NCBI GenBank assembly: GCA_009618505.1
Contig: WJOQ01000399.1
Span: 1-6,818, forward strand
Source of the DNA: Clostridia bacterium
GTDB lineage: Bacteria > Aerophobota > Aerophobia > Aerophobales > AE-B3A
Length of the DNA: 6,818 nt
Reading direction: 5' to 3'
Shown here piece after piece: positions 1 through 6,300 of this stretch (its first letter is position 1; every line of letters begins with the position of its first letter). The notes under the pieces were generated by a model. It was not told the origin of the DNA. It worked only from the letters and a program-made list of their open reading frames with translations, and searched no databases. The translations under genes and the position numbers were made by a program.

Positions 1-10
1 AAGAGGAGAG
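1..10 (+). promoter_or_regulatory. Shine-Dalgarno sequence of the first glycosyltransferase gene
   Basis: The window opens with an AAGAGGAGAG purine run. Its GAGGAG core ends about 7 bases before the TTG at 16, which is good spacing and supports that TTG as the start. No promoter can be judged, because nothing upstream is included. Confidence 0.75.
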
Positions 11-15
11 ATATC

Positions 16-1047
16 TTGAGTAATTCTGCAAGGGAAAAGACAAAGGAGATATCAGTAGTTGTACCTATTTTTAACGAAGAAGAAAATATCAAATTGCTTT
101 ATCCCAAGCTAAAGCATGTTTTAGATAATTTGGGCAAAAGTTATGAGATAATTTTCATTGATGATGGAAGCACAGATAAAACTTCTGCTCTTCTTCATCG
201 AACTTATGAGAAAGATAGGAAGATTAAAGTAGTTGTCTTTCGGCGGAACTTTGGACAGACAGCGGCTATTTCAGCCGGCTTTGATTATGCAAAGGGTGAG
301 GTTATAATTACTTTAGATGCTGACCTGCAGAATGACCCAAAAGATATTCCTCAGTTGATTGAAAAAATAGAGGAAGGCTATGATGTAGTAAGTGGTTGGC
401 GCGCAGAAAGAAAAGACCCTTTCTTTAGCCGAAGACTACCTTCCCGTATTTCAAATTGGCTTATTTCTCTCTTTACCGGTGTAAAACTGCATGACTATGG
501 TTGCACTCTAAAGGCCTACCGGAGAGAGATAGCTAAAGATATAAAGCTTTATGGTGAGATGCATAGATTCATTCCTGCTCTTGCCAGTTGGGTTGGGGCT
601 TCCATATGTGAAGTTAAAGTCAGGCACCGTTCCAGGAAACACGGGAAATCCAAGTATGATTTCTCCCGAATCAACAGGGGTTTTTTAGATTTACTGACAG
701 TTAAGTTTCTGCTTAGTTTTGCTACTAGACCTATCCAAATATTCGGTAAGTTCGGTTTGATATCAATATTTTCAGGATTTATTTGTGGCGTAATTTTGGT
801 GGTTATGAAGGTGGTTTCCAGGGTAGATATGACCGGAAATCCTTTTTTATATTTATCTATCCTTTTCTTACTTATCGGCGGACAATTTATCAGCATGGGT
901 CTTTTAGGAGAGATTATTTCCCGAACTTATCACGAGTCACAGAATAAGTCTATTTATTTCGTAAAAGAGATTCTGGATTATGATAAAAGCACAAAAAAGG
1001 TAGTATCCAATCACCAGACTTTATCTGATTCAAAGAAGGAAGTGTAA
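16..1047 (+). CDS. Polyprenyl-phosphate sugar synthase-like GT2 glycosyltransferase
   Basis: Family 2 glycosyltransferase of the DPM1/GtrB/ArnC type. Known members move a sugar from a nucleotide donor to polyprenyl phosphate at the cytoplasmic face of the membrane. Seen in the 343-residue product: a GT-A opening with VVPIFNEEENI at about residues 15-25, IDDGSTD at 48-54, the metal-binding D101-A-D103 followed by LQNDP, and a basic patch RHRSRKHGKSKY at 203-214 that is typical of this group. Two hydrophobic segments follow at about 246-267 and 276-301, as in GtrB-like proteins. The length matches the family. The TTG start is chosen because a strong Shine-Dalgarno lies 7 bases upstream and the GT-A fold begins right after a short hydrophilic leader. 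The GT-C transferase gene starts 4 bases after its stop and is a natural user of its product. The sugar carried cannot be read from sequence. The family is secure; the acceptor is inferred. Confidence 0.93.
   Translation: MSNSAREKTKEISVVVPIFNEEENIKLLYPKLKHVLDNLGKSYEIIFIDDGSTDKTSALLHRTYEKDRKIKVVVFRRNFGQTAAISAGFDYAKGEVIITLDADLQNDPKDIPQLIEKIEEGYDVVSGWRAERKDPFFSRRLPSRISNWLISLFTGVKLHDYGCTLKAYRREIAKDIKLYGEMHRFIPALASWVGASICEVKVRHRSRKHGKSKYDFSRINRGFLDLLTVKFLLSFATRPIQIFGKFGLISIFSGFICGVILVVMKVVSRVDMTGNPFLYLSILFLLIGGQFISMGLLGEIISRTYHESQNKSIYFVKEILDYDKSTKKVVSNHQTLSDSKKEV
1036..1042 (+). promoter_or_regulatory. Shine-Dalgarno of the GT-C gene, inside the preceding coding region
   Basis: AAGGAAG lies within the last codons of the upstream GT2 gene. 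It is 9 bases from the TTG at 1052 and 12 bases from the adjacent in-frame ATG at 1055. Spacing slightly favours TTG, but ATG is a stronger initiator, so the first residue is ambiguous by one codon. The position suggests coupled translation of the two genes. Confidence 0.55.
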
Positions 1048-1051
1048 GTTA

Positions 1052-2503
1052 TTGATGGACAAAAGACTACTATTAATAGTAATTTTAGCATTAGCGGTGA
1101 GATTTGCAATATTTCCTTTTGTTGTTAAAGATGAACAAAGGATGTTTACTATCGGTGATGCTTATGAATACGACGCTATAGCAAGGAACATCACGGAAAA
1201 TCATAGTTTTTATCGCTCTGAATGGGTCTCTTATGGTTTTCCACTTTCCATGCGCTCTGACATCTTCTTCAAAGAGCCTTTTGATGCTTTTAGGCCTCCA
1301 GTTTATCCTCTGTTTTTAGCGGGAGTTTACTCCATATTCGGGCACAAACCTTATGCAGCCATAATAATTCAGATTCTTTTAGGGTGTCTAGCCTGTGTTT
1401 TTGTCTATAAAATAGGTGAGGTGTTTATCCAGAAAGGAGTCGGTTTTATTGCTGGACTATTAATGGCTTTAGATTTTCCTACCGCTATTTATACCAATCT
1501 ATTAATCACCGAAACGCTGTTTGTCCTTCTTTGTCTTCTCAGCGTATATTTTATCCTGAAATTTTTCAAAGAGGGGAAGAGAGCCTATCTCATATATTCT
1601 GGTATCTTTTTAGGACTGTCAACTCTTTGTAGACCGATAATCCAGTATTTTATTATTTTGATGGTACCCCTCTTTTTTGTAGTCTATCGGAAAGAAATCA
1701 AAAAAGGGCTGTTAAGTTGTCTTTTATATATTCTCGTTTTTTTGGTAGTAATAACTCCCTGGGCTTTGCGCAATTACACAACCTACGGCAGCTTCAAACT
1801 TACTGCCATGTCAGGATGGAATCTTTTAGTTTATAACGCGGCTTATCTGGAATCTTATCGGCAAGGGGGATATGATAATTTAGAGAATGTCCGAGAAAAT
1901 ATGAAAACGGAAATGGATAGAGCCTTTATTGATAGAGACATTGTTTCTCCCTTTGAAATGACTCAATTGTACCAGGAGAAAGCTTTAGAGAAGATATTTG
2001 CCTATCCGGGTTCCTACGCCAAAATACACTTAGTGGGGATTGCGAAGATATTTGCCACTCCTACCTTTCCAATTTCAGAGAGGATATTCGGAGTACCTTT
2101 AGATGAACGAACAACACACGCCATAGGGAAGGGTCTTGTCACGGAAAACTTCGCAAAAGCTTTAGGAAATCTCTTCAGGTTCTTTATCCAGAATTGGAAG
2201 GCGCTTTTATATTTACCTCCTCTTCTATTATACCTGCTTTTCTTATATTCGATGACTGGCTACGGGTTCTACCAGATTATTAAGAAAAGAGATTCGCTGC
2301 TTATCTTTTCTCTATGTCTGCTCATAGTAGTATATAGTGTACTTCTGGGAGGTGCTGTGGGGGTAGCAAGGTTCAGGATTCCCCTGATGCCTTATATAAA
2401 CTTGATTGCTGGTTATGGGCTTTTTCAGCTCATACTTCTGAGGAGAAAGAGGAGTTCTCTACTAAGAGCTCAGAAAAAGATTTTGTTATCGAATGAGCCG
2501 TAA
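1052..2503 (+). CDS. Polytopic GT-C glycosyltransferase, ArnT/PMT-like
   Basis: Integral membrane glycosyltransferase of the GT39/GT83-like (PMT_2) superfamily. Known members transfer a sugar from a polyprenyl-phosphate donor to a lipid, glycan or protein on the outer face of the membrane. Seen in the 483-residue product: an N-terminal membrane helix (about 5-25), then an external loop with GDAYEYDAIARNI at 35-47, whose acidic residues sit where GT-C enzymes keep catalytic Asp. The conserved RPPVYPLFLAG motif follows at about 81-91. Many hydrophobic helices come next (roughly 98-236), then a hydrophilic stretch at about 260-375. The C-terminal helices (about 384-462) include the RFRIPLMPY motif typical of this superfamily. 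The tail is strongly basic and would face the cytoplasm. The start is TTG 1052 or ATG 1055. It sits 4 bases behind the likely lipid-sugar donor synthase. Both the sugar and the acceptor are unknown. Confidence 0.88.
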   Translation: MMDKRLLLIVILALAVRFAIFPFVVKDEQRMFTIGDAYEYDAIARNITENHSFYRSEWVSYGFPLSMRSDIFFKEPFDAFRPPVYPLFLAGVYSIFGHKPYAAIIIQILLGCLACVFVYKIGEVFIQKGVGFIAGLLMALDFPTAIYTNLLITETLFVLLCLLSVYFILKFFKEGKRAYLIYSGIFLGLSTLCRPIIQYFIILMVPLFFVVYRKEIKKGLLSCLLYILVFLVVITPWALRNYTTYGSFKLTAMSGWNLLVYNAAYLESYRQGGYDNLENVRENMKTEMDRAFIDRDIVSPFEMTQLYQEKALEKIFAYPGSYAKIHLVGIAKIFATPTFPISERIFGVPLDERTTHAIGKGLVTENFAKALGNLFRFFIQNWKALLYLPPLLLYLLFLYSMTGYGFYQIIKKRDSLLIFSLCLLIVVYSVLLGGAVGVARFRIPLMPYINLIAGYGLFQLILLRRKRSSLLRAQKKILLSNEP

Positions 2504-2529
2504 GGTGCCGTGGCCAGTGGGATATATTT

Positions 2530-3714
2530 ATGTATAAAATCCTTATGATTGCTCCTACTCCGTTCTTTGCCGACAGAGGATGTCATGTTCGCATATATGG
2601 CGAAGTCCGTGTATTACAAAATATGGGGAACAAGGTAAGTATATATACTTACCACAATGGGAGAAATCTTCCTGGCTTAGACATCAAAAGAATAGTTAAT
2701 ATTCCCTGGTATAACAAGCTGGAAGCAGGTCCCTCTTATCATAAATTCTATCTGGATATTCTTCTTCTGCTCAAATCCTTAGAAGGCGGGACTTACGAAA
2801 GGCCAGATATAATCCATGCTCATCTCCATGAAGGGGCTTTTTTAGGTAATATTGTTGCAAAATTTAGAAACATTCCTCTTGTTTTTGATTTTCAAGGAAG
2901 TCTGAGTGGTGAAATCATTGACCATAATTTTCTAAAGAAAAAGAGTATTTTTCTAAATCTTTTCAAAAAGGTGGAAAAGTTTATCAATAATTCAGCAGAT
3001 GCTATTATCATTAGTTCTCTGGACTCGGCTGTGCGGCTACAAAATGGATTTGGCGTTTCGGCAGATAAGCTGTACATGATAAAGGATGGAATAGACACGG
3101 AAAAATTTAAGCCTGATGAGTGCCATAGCATAGAAATAAGAAGGAAATTGCGTATCTCAGACAATAGAAAGATTATAATATATCAAGGTCTTTTAAATAA
3201 ATATCAGGGAATAGATTTTCTTTTACAGACAATTCCATTACTGCTTAAGAAGAATAAGGGAGTCCATTTCTTAATAATAGGATATCCAAATGTAGATGAA
3301 TATAGAAATATGGCAAGAGAGAAGGGAATAGAAGATTTTATAACCTTCATTGGGCGGGTAAACTATGAAGATACGGCTAAGTATCTTTCCCTGGCAGATA
3401 TCGCAGTGTCTGCCAAACTTTCCAAGACAGAATGGAATGGGAAGCTTCTATATTACATGGCCAGTGAGTTGCCCACAGTGGTTTTTGATACAAAAGTTAA
3501 TAGAGAAATTTTAGGTGATTTAGGTGTATATGCTAAGTTAGATAATCCGACCTCCTTTGCAGAAGGAATAGGGAGTCTATTGTCAGAGGAAAGAGTGAGG
3601 AGAAGATTAGGGATAAGTTTAAGGGAGAGGGTGATTAAGAATTACTCATGGAAGAGTGTAGGAAAAAAAATTATGGAGGTTTACCAGGAACTTCTGGCAA
3701 GAGGTAGAAATTGA
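2530..3714 (+). CDS. GT4 family glycosyltransferase (GT-B fold)
   Basis: Predicted cytoplasmic retaining glycosyltransferase that adds a sugar from a nucleotide donor to a glycan precursor. Seen in the 394-residue product: a Rossmann opening MYKILMIAP with an RG loop at 16-17, DIIHAHLHEG at about 93-102, and the interdomain GIDTEKFKP. The C-terminal donor domain follows, starting YQGLLNKYQGIDFLL, then LIIGYP, then a nucleotide-sugar site around E301-WNGKLLYYMAS. The usual E-x7-E motif is altered: E301 is kept, but the second Glu is Tyr309, as in the NGKLLxYMA subgroup. Length is normal for GT4 and there is no membrane segment. The ATG at 2530 gives the expected first beta strand. Its Shine-Dalgarno is weak (GTGGGA at 2517-2522), the poorest in the block. 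Its last 4 bases overlap the radical SAM gene, so the two are probably translationally coupled. The sugar is unknown. Confidence 0.92.
   Translation: MYKILMIAPTPFFADRGCHVRIYGEVRVLQNMGNKVSIYTYHNGRNLPGLDIKRIVNIPWYNKLEAGPSYHKFYLDILLLLKSLEGGTYERPDIIHAHLHEGAFLGNIVAKFRNIPLVFDFQGSLSGEIIDHNFLKKKSIFLNLFKKVEKFINNSADAIIISSLDSAVRLQNGFGVSADKLYMIKDGIDTEKFKPDECHSIEIRRKLRISDNRKIIIYQGLLNKYQGIDFLLQTIPLLLKKNKGVHFLIIGYPNVDEYRNMAREKGIEDFITFIGRVNYEDTAKYLSLADIAVSAKLSKTEWNGKLLYYMASELPTVVFDTKVNREILGDLGVYAKLDNPTSFAEGIGSLLSEERVRRRLGISLRERVIKNYSWKSVGKKIMEVYQELLARGRN
3701..3705 (+). promoter_or_regulatory. Shine-Dalgarno for the radical SAM gene within the GT4 gene end
   Basis: GAGGT ends 5 bases before TTG 3711, whose last two bases form part of the TGA stop of the GT4 gene (TTGA overlap). 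This layout supports the TTG start and coupled translation. The next in-frame candidate is ATG 3738 (Met10), which has only a purine-rich AAGAAG just before it. Confidence 0.55.
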
Positions 3715-4730
3715 AGAAATTTACCCAGTTAAGAAGAATGTTTCGTTCATACCAGAATTACCGGTCAAGAAAGAGCAGAAATGTTTCCCTGCCAATTCGT
3801 CTGTGGGTTGAGCCTAGCAGTGTTTGCAACTTAAGCTGTGTTATGTGTCTTAATAAGGATATTGCCAAAAGCGAGAAAGGATTTATGGATTTCGATGTAT
3901 TTAAAAAGATAATTGATGAGGCATCTTATTTTGTCTGTGATGTAAATTTGTTTCATAGAGGAGAATCTCTCCTGCATCCGGAAATATTTGAAATGATAAA
4001 ATATGCAAAAGATAAAGGACTTTCTACAAGATTAAATACCAACGCAACTTTACTGGATAAGGAGAGAAGTTATCAAATTTTCGAGTCAGGTTTAGACTTT
4101 TTATCCTTCTCTTTTGATGGATACGAGAAGAAAATCTATGAGAATATAAGAAGGGGAGCTGATTTCAATGAGACTTTAGATAATATTCTTCGTTTTCTAA
4201 CTATTAAAAGGCAACTTCATAAAAATTCTCCCTATACAACTTTCACCGTTATCGAATTTCCTAATGGGTCAACCGGTGAGATGAGGAAAGATATTAAGAA
4301 GCAGTTCATCAAAAAATTTGATTCTTTGCCTCTTAATCAATTTGTTAGCAGAGCACCTCATAACTGGGCTGGTGGTTACAATAACAATAACAAGATATTA
4401 AACAAAAGTTTTCTCCCCTGTACTTTCCCCTGGTATTCTTTAACTATATTCTGGGATGGTCGTGTCGTGCCCTGTCCTCAAGATTTTTTTGGGAAATTGA
4501 CTTTGGGAAATGTAAAAGATTCTTCTTTGTTGGATATCTGGAATGGGCCTAAAGAGATTTTTCTGCGAGAGAAGTTAAGCAGGCGAGAATATAAGGATAT
4601 TATGCCCTGCAATAGATGCGATAGACTTTGGAGGAGGAAGTTGTTTGGAGTACCAATGGTTGAGTTGGGGAGGTTTTTGAAAGATAACCTGGTCGGATAT
4701 AATAGGAGCATAAGAAAGATTTTAAGGTGA
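3711..4730 (+). CDS. Radical SAM enzyme with four-cysteine SPASM/Twitch-like domain
   Basis: Radical S-adenosylmethionine enzyme, 339 residues, substrate unknown. Seen: a basic N-terminal leader (1-24), then EPSSVCNLSCVMC with the CxxxCxxC triad C39, C43 and C46 that would bind the SAM-cleaving 4Fe-4S cluster. Further on are NTNATLL and SFDGYEKKIYENIRRG, typical of the SPASM-associated subfamily. At the C-terminus C237 and C255 (the latter in DGRVVPC), then LGNVKDSSLLDIWNG and C300-N-R-C303, form an auxiliary-cluster set. Only four of these cysteines are present; the later Cx5Cx3C part of a full SPASM domain is absent, so one auxiliary cluster is expected, as in Twitch proteins. Known relatives mature peptides or oxidise, dehydrate or epimerise sugars such as aminocyclitols. 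Lying between a GT4 and nucleotide-sugar enzymes, it most plausibly modifies a sugar or glycan, which is inference. The TTG start overlaps the upstream stop. A 48-base gap follows. Confidence 0.9.
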   Translation: MKKFTQLRRMFRSYQNYRSRKSRNVSLPIRLWVEPSSVCNLSCVMCLNKDIAKSEKGFMDFDVFKKIIDEASYFVCDVNLFHRGESLLHPEIFEMIKYAKDKGLSTRLNTNATLLDKERSYQIFESGLDFLSFSFDGYEKKIYENIRRGADFNETLDNILRFLTIKRQLHKNSPYTTFTVIEFPNGSTGEMRKDIKKQFIKKFDSLPLNQFVSRAPHNWAGGYNNNNKILNKSFLPCTFPWYSLTIFWDGRVVPCPQDFFGKLTLGNVKDSSLLDIWNGPKEIFLREKLSRREYKDIMPCNRCDRLWRRKLFGVPMVELGRFLKDNLVGYNRSIRKILR

Positions 4731-4778
4731 AGGTGCTGTTTTAGGAGAATCTACCAAGAGGATAAAAGGGGGATATTT

Positions 4779-5228
4779 ATGATTAAGGATGTAAGAGTAG
4801 TGGATCTAGTTGCTCATGCTGATGATCGGGGTTACCTTATTGAAATCGTAAGGGCTACCGATGATTATTTTACCAAGTTCGGTCAAGTGTATCTGGTAGG
4901 AAACTTTGCACGGGGAGTTGTCAGGGCGTTCCACAAGCATAGTCTTTTATGGGATTTTTTCTTTATCAATCATGGAGCTGCTAAATTTATCTTCAGAGAT
5001 GATAGACCAGATAGTCCTACTTATGAGGAAATGAACATCTTTGTGGGAAGTTCCAGGAATCCAAATCTTTTAGTGGTTCCTCCTGGAGTCTACCATGGAT
5101 GGATGTCTCTGGAGGACGATACTCAAATGATCAGCACTGCCAGCGAGGTATATAATCGAGAAAATCCTGATGAAGTAAGGGTCCCAGCCGATTCCTTCGG
5201 AGTTGAATGGGAAGTTAAGGGAAGGTAG
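4779..5228 (+). CDS. Short RmlC-like cupin, sugar 3,5-epimerase family
   Basis: Small single-domain cupin of the dTDP-4-dehydrorhamnose 3,5-epimerase family (COG1898 type); cytoplasmic, nucleotide-sugar tailoring. Seen in 149 residues: HADDRGYLIEI (13-23), the active-site strand GVVRAFHKHS (46-55) with H52 aligning to the catalytic His of RmlC, then RDDRPDSPTYEE, VPPGVYHGW (100-108), Y125, NPDE (129-132) and a closing DSFGVEW with D138. It is about 30 residues shorter than classical RmlC. By hand alignment the conserved Lys just after the catalytic His strand is replaced by D59, and the RmlC HYQ is HKH, giving an HxH reminiscent of 3,4-ketoisomerases such as FdtA. It belongs to a short subfamily often annotated as an epimerase without proof. 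The start is ATG with AGGGGG 6 bases upstream. It precedes an SDR and an RmlD-like gene, which supports a deoxysugar role. The exact reaction is uncertain. Confidence 0.82.
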   Translation: MIKDVRVVDLVAHADDRGYLIEIVRATDDYFTKFGQVYLVGNFARGVVRAFHKHSLLWDFFFINHGAAKFIFRDDRPDSPTYEEMNIFVGSSRNPNLLVVPPGVYHGWMSLEDDTQMISTASEVYNRENPDEVRVPADSFGVEWEVKGR

Positions 5229-5247
5229 TTTCTTCCGAAAATAAACT

Positions 5248-5256
5248 AAAGGAGGG
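5248..5256 (+). promoter_or_regulatory. Strong Shine-Dalgarno deciding the TTG start of the SDR gene
   Basis: AAAGGAGGG is the best ribosome-binding site in the window. It lies 7 bases before TTG 5264. The codons after this TTG spell the beta strand directly before the GGAGYVG nucleotide loop, so no other start is credible. Confidence 0.85.
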
Positions 5257-5263
5257 TATAGAC

Positions 5264-6289
5264 TTGGTCTTAGTAGTGGGAGGAGCGGGATATGTAGGTA
5301 GTATGCTGGTGAGAGAACTTCTCAACAAAGGTTATGCAGTAAGAATATTCGATAAGTTCTATTATGGAGAGAAGAGCATAGAAGATGTAAAAGACCGTAT
5401 TGAGATAATTCAAGGTGATATGAGGAGTATGGATTTATCTGTCTTTGAAGGAGTAAATGCAGTGATAAATGTAGGAGGGCTCTCCAATGATCCTACAGCA
5501 GAATACAATCCAAGAGCAAATTACGAGATGAACGTTGTAGCTACAGAAACTCTAGCTAAGCTTTCCAAAAAGAGAGGCATAAAGAGATTTCTTTTCGCAT
5601 CTTCTTGTTCCATATACGACCTGGGCTTTGCAGGTGAGGATGTGGTTCAAGACGAAGAAGCAAAAGTCAATCCTAAAGCCGCTTACTCTATATCAAAATA
5701 TGATGCTGAAAGAATTCTTCTCAAGATGGTCGATGAAGACTTCTGTCCTGTTATCTTAAGAAAAGGGACCATTTTCGGCTTCTCTTATAGAATGCGATAT
5801 GATTTGGTAGTAAATACTTTTGTGAAAGATGCTTTGACCAAAGGAAAAATAACTATATTTCGAGGGGGTGAAATGTGGCGACCTCTCGTTGATATAAGCG
5901 ATGTAGTTAGAGCTTACCTCAGTTGCTTGGAGGCTCCTGAGGATAAAGTAAAAGGGCAAATTTTTAATGTTTCTCACAACAATTACAGAATATCAGAACT
6001 GGCTTATCGAGTCCGCGAAGCTCTCAGAGAGATAGGAGTCAAAGCTGACATAGAAGTTGACTATACTCCGCAAAATGTAAGGAGTTATAGAGTATCTACC
6101 AGGAAGATAGAGTCTGTACTGGATTTTCATACCACTTGTGAGGTCGAAGATTCAACTAAAGATATGGTAAAAATGATAAATAAACACGCTTACACAGATT
6201 TTTTGAATCCTCGCTATTATAATATTCAATGGATGACTTTGCTAGAAGAGACGGAAGAGATTCTTAAAAAGTTAGGGTCCATATTTTAG
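5264..6289 (+). CDS. NAD-dependent nucleotide-sugar epimerase/dehydratase (extended SDR)
   Basis: Extended short-chain dehydrogenase that would act on a nucleotide sugar through a 4-keto step with bound NAD. Seen in 341 residues: the dinucleotide loop G6-G-A-G-Y-V-G12; D30 at the end of the second strand, favouring NAD over NADP; a GGLSNDPTAEYNP stretch (71-83); FASSCSIYD (111-119) with S114 aligning to the catalytic Ser of GalE; Y141-S-I-S-K145 as the YxxxK pair; a substrate-side RMRYDLVVN (176-184); and WRPLVDISDV (205-214), where many homologues have RPxVHxxDV. The length is normal. The C-terminal part (about 290-341) resembles the helical end of this SDR subgroup. It begins 35 bases after the cupin gene and ends 11 bases before the RmlD-like gene. 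It does not look like a classical RmlB dehydratase, and I cannot choose between epimerase, reductase and dehydratase. Confidence 0.9.
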   Translation: MVLVVGGAGYVGSMLVRELLNKGYAVRIFDKFYYGEKSIEDVKDRIEIIQGDMRSMDLSVFEGVNAVINVGGLSNDPTAEYNPRANYEMNVVATETLAKLSKKRGIKRFLFASSCSIYDLGFAGEDVVQDEEAKVNPKAAYSISKYDAERILLKMVDEDFCPVILRKGTIFGFSYRMRYDLVVNTFVKDALTKGKITIFRGGEMWRPLVDISDVVRAYLSCLEAPEDKVKGQIFNVSHNNYRISELAYRVREALREIGVKADIEVDYTPQNVRSYRVSTRKIESVLDFHTTCEVEDSTKDMVKMINKHAYTDFLNPRYYNIQWMTLLEETEEILKKLGSIF

Positions 6290-6300
6290 AGGTTGATGGA

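Noticed and set aside
549..896. Reverse-strand open frame of 115 codons
   Set aside because: It lies wholly inside the well-supported GT2 gene on the other strand, has no recognisable domain, and shows no promoter context.
2504..2529. GC-rich patch with TGGCCA between the GT-C and GT4 genes, considered as a regulatory site or hairpin
   Set aside because: Only a 6-base palindrome with no loop or extended stem; too short to support a feature.
2892..3164. Reverse-strand open frame of 90 codons
   Set aside because: Shadow of the GT4 gene; composition is that of an antisense frame and no family is recognisable.
4478..4711. Reverse-strand open frame of 77 codons, considered as a small peptide partner for the radical SAM enzyme
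   Set aside because: It is antisense to the SPASM-like end of the radical SAM gene, which has clear cysteine motifs. It shows no precursor-peptide features, so it is not a credible substrate.
4731..4778. The longest intergenic gap, examined for a promoter, riboswitch or small gene
   Set aside because: Forty-eight bases, purine-rich, with no convincing -35/-10 pair, stem-loop or open frame beyond the ribosome-binding site of the cupin gene.
5220..5236. GGAAG...CTTCC inverted repeat spanning the cupin stop codon, possible terminator or attenuator
   Set aside because: The stem is only 5 base pairs with a 7-base loop and no T-run follows. The next gene starts soon after with a strong Shine-Dalgarno, so read-through is expected.
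5756..5977. Reverse-strand open frame of 73 codons
   Set aside because: Antisense to the conserved substrate region of the SDR gene; no independent support.
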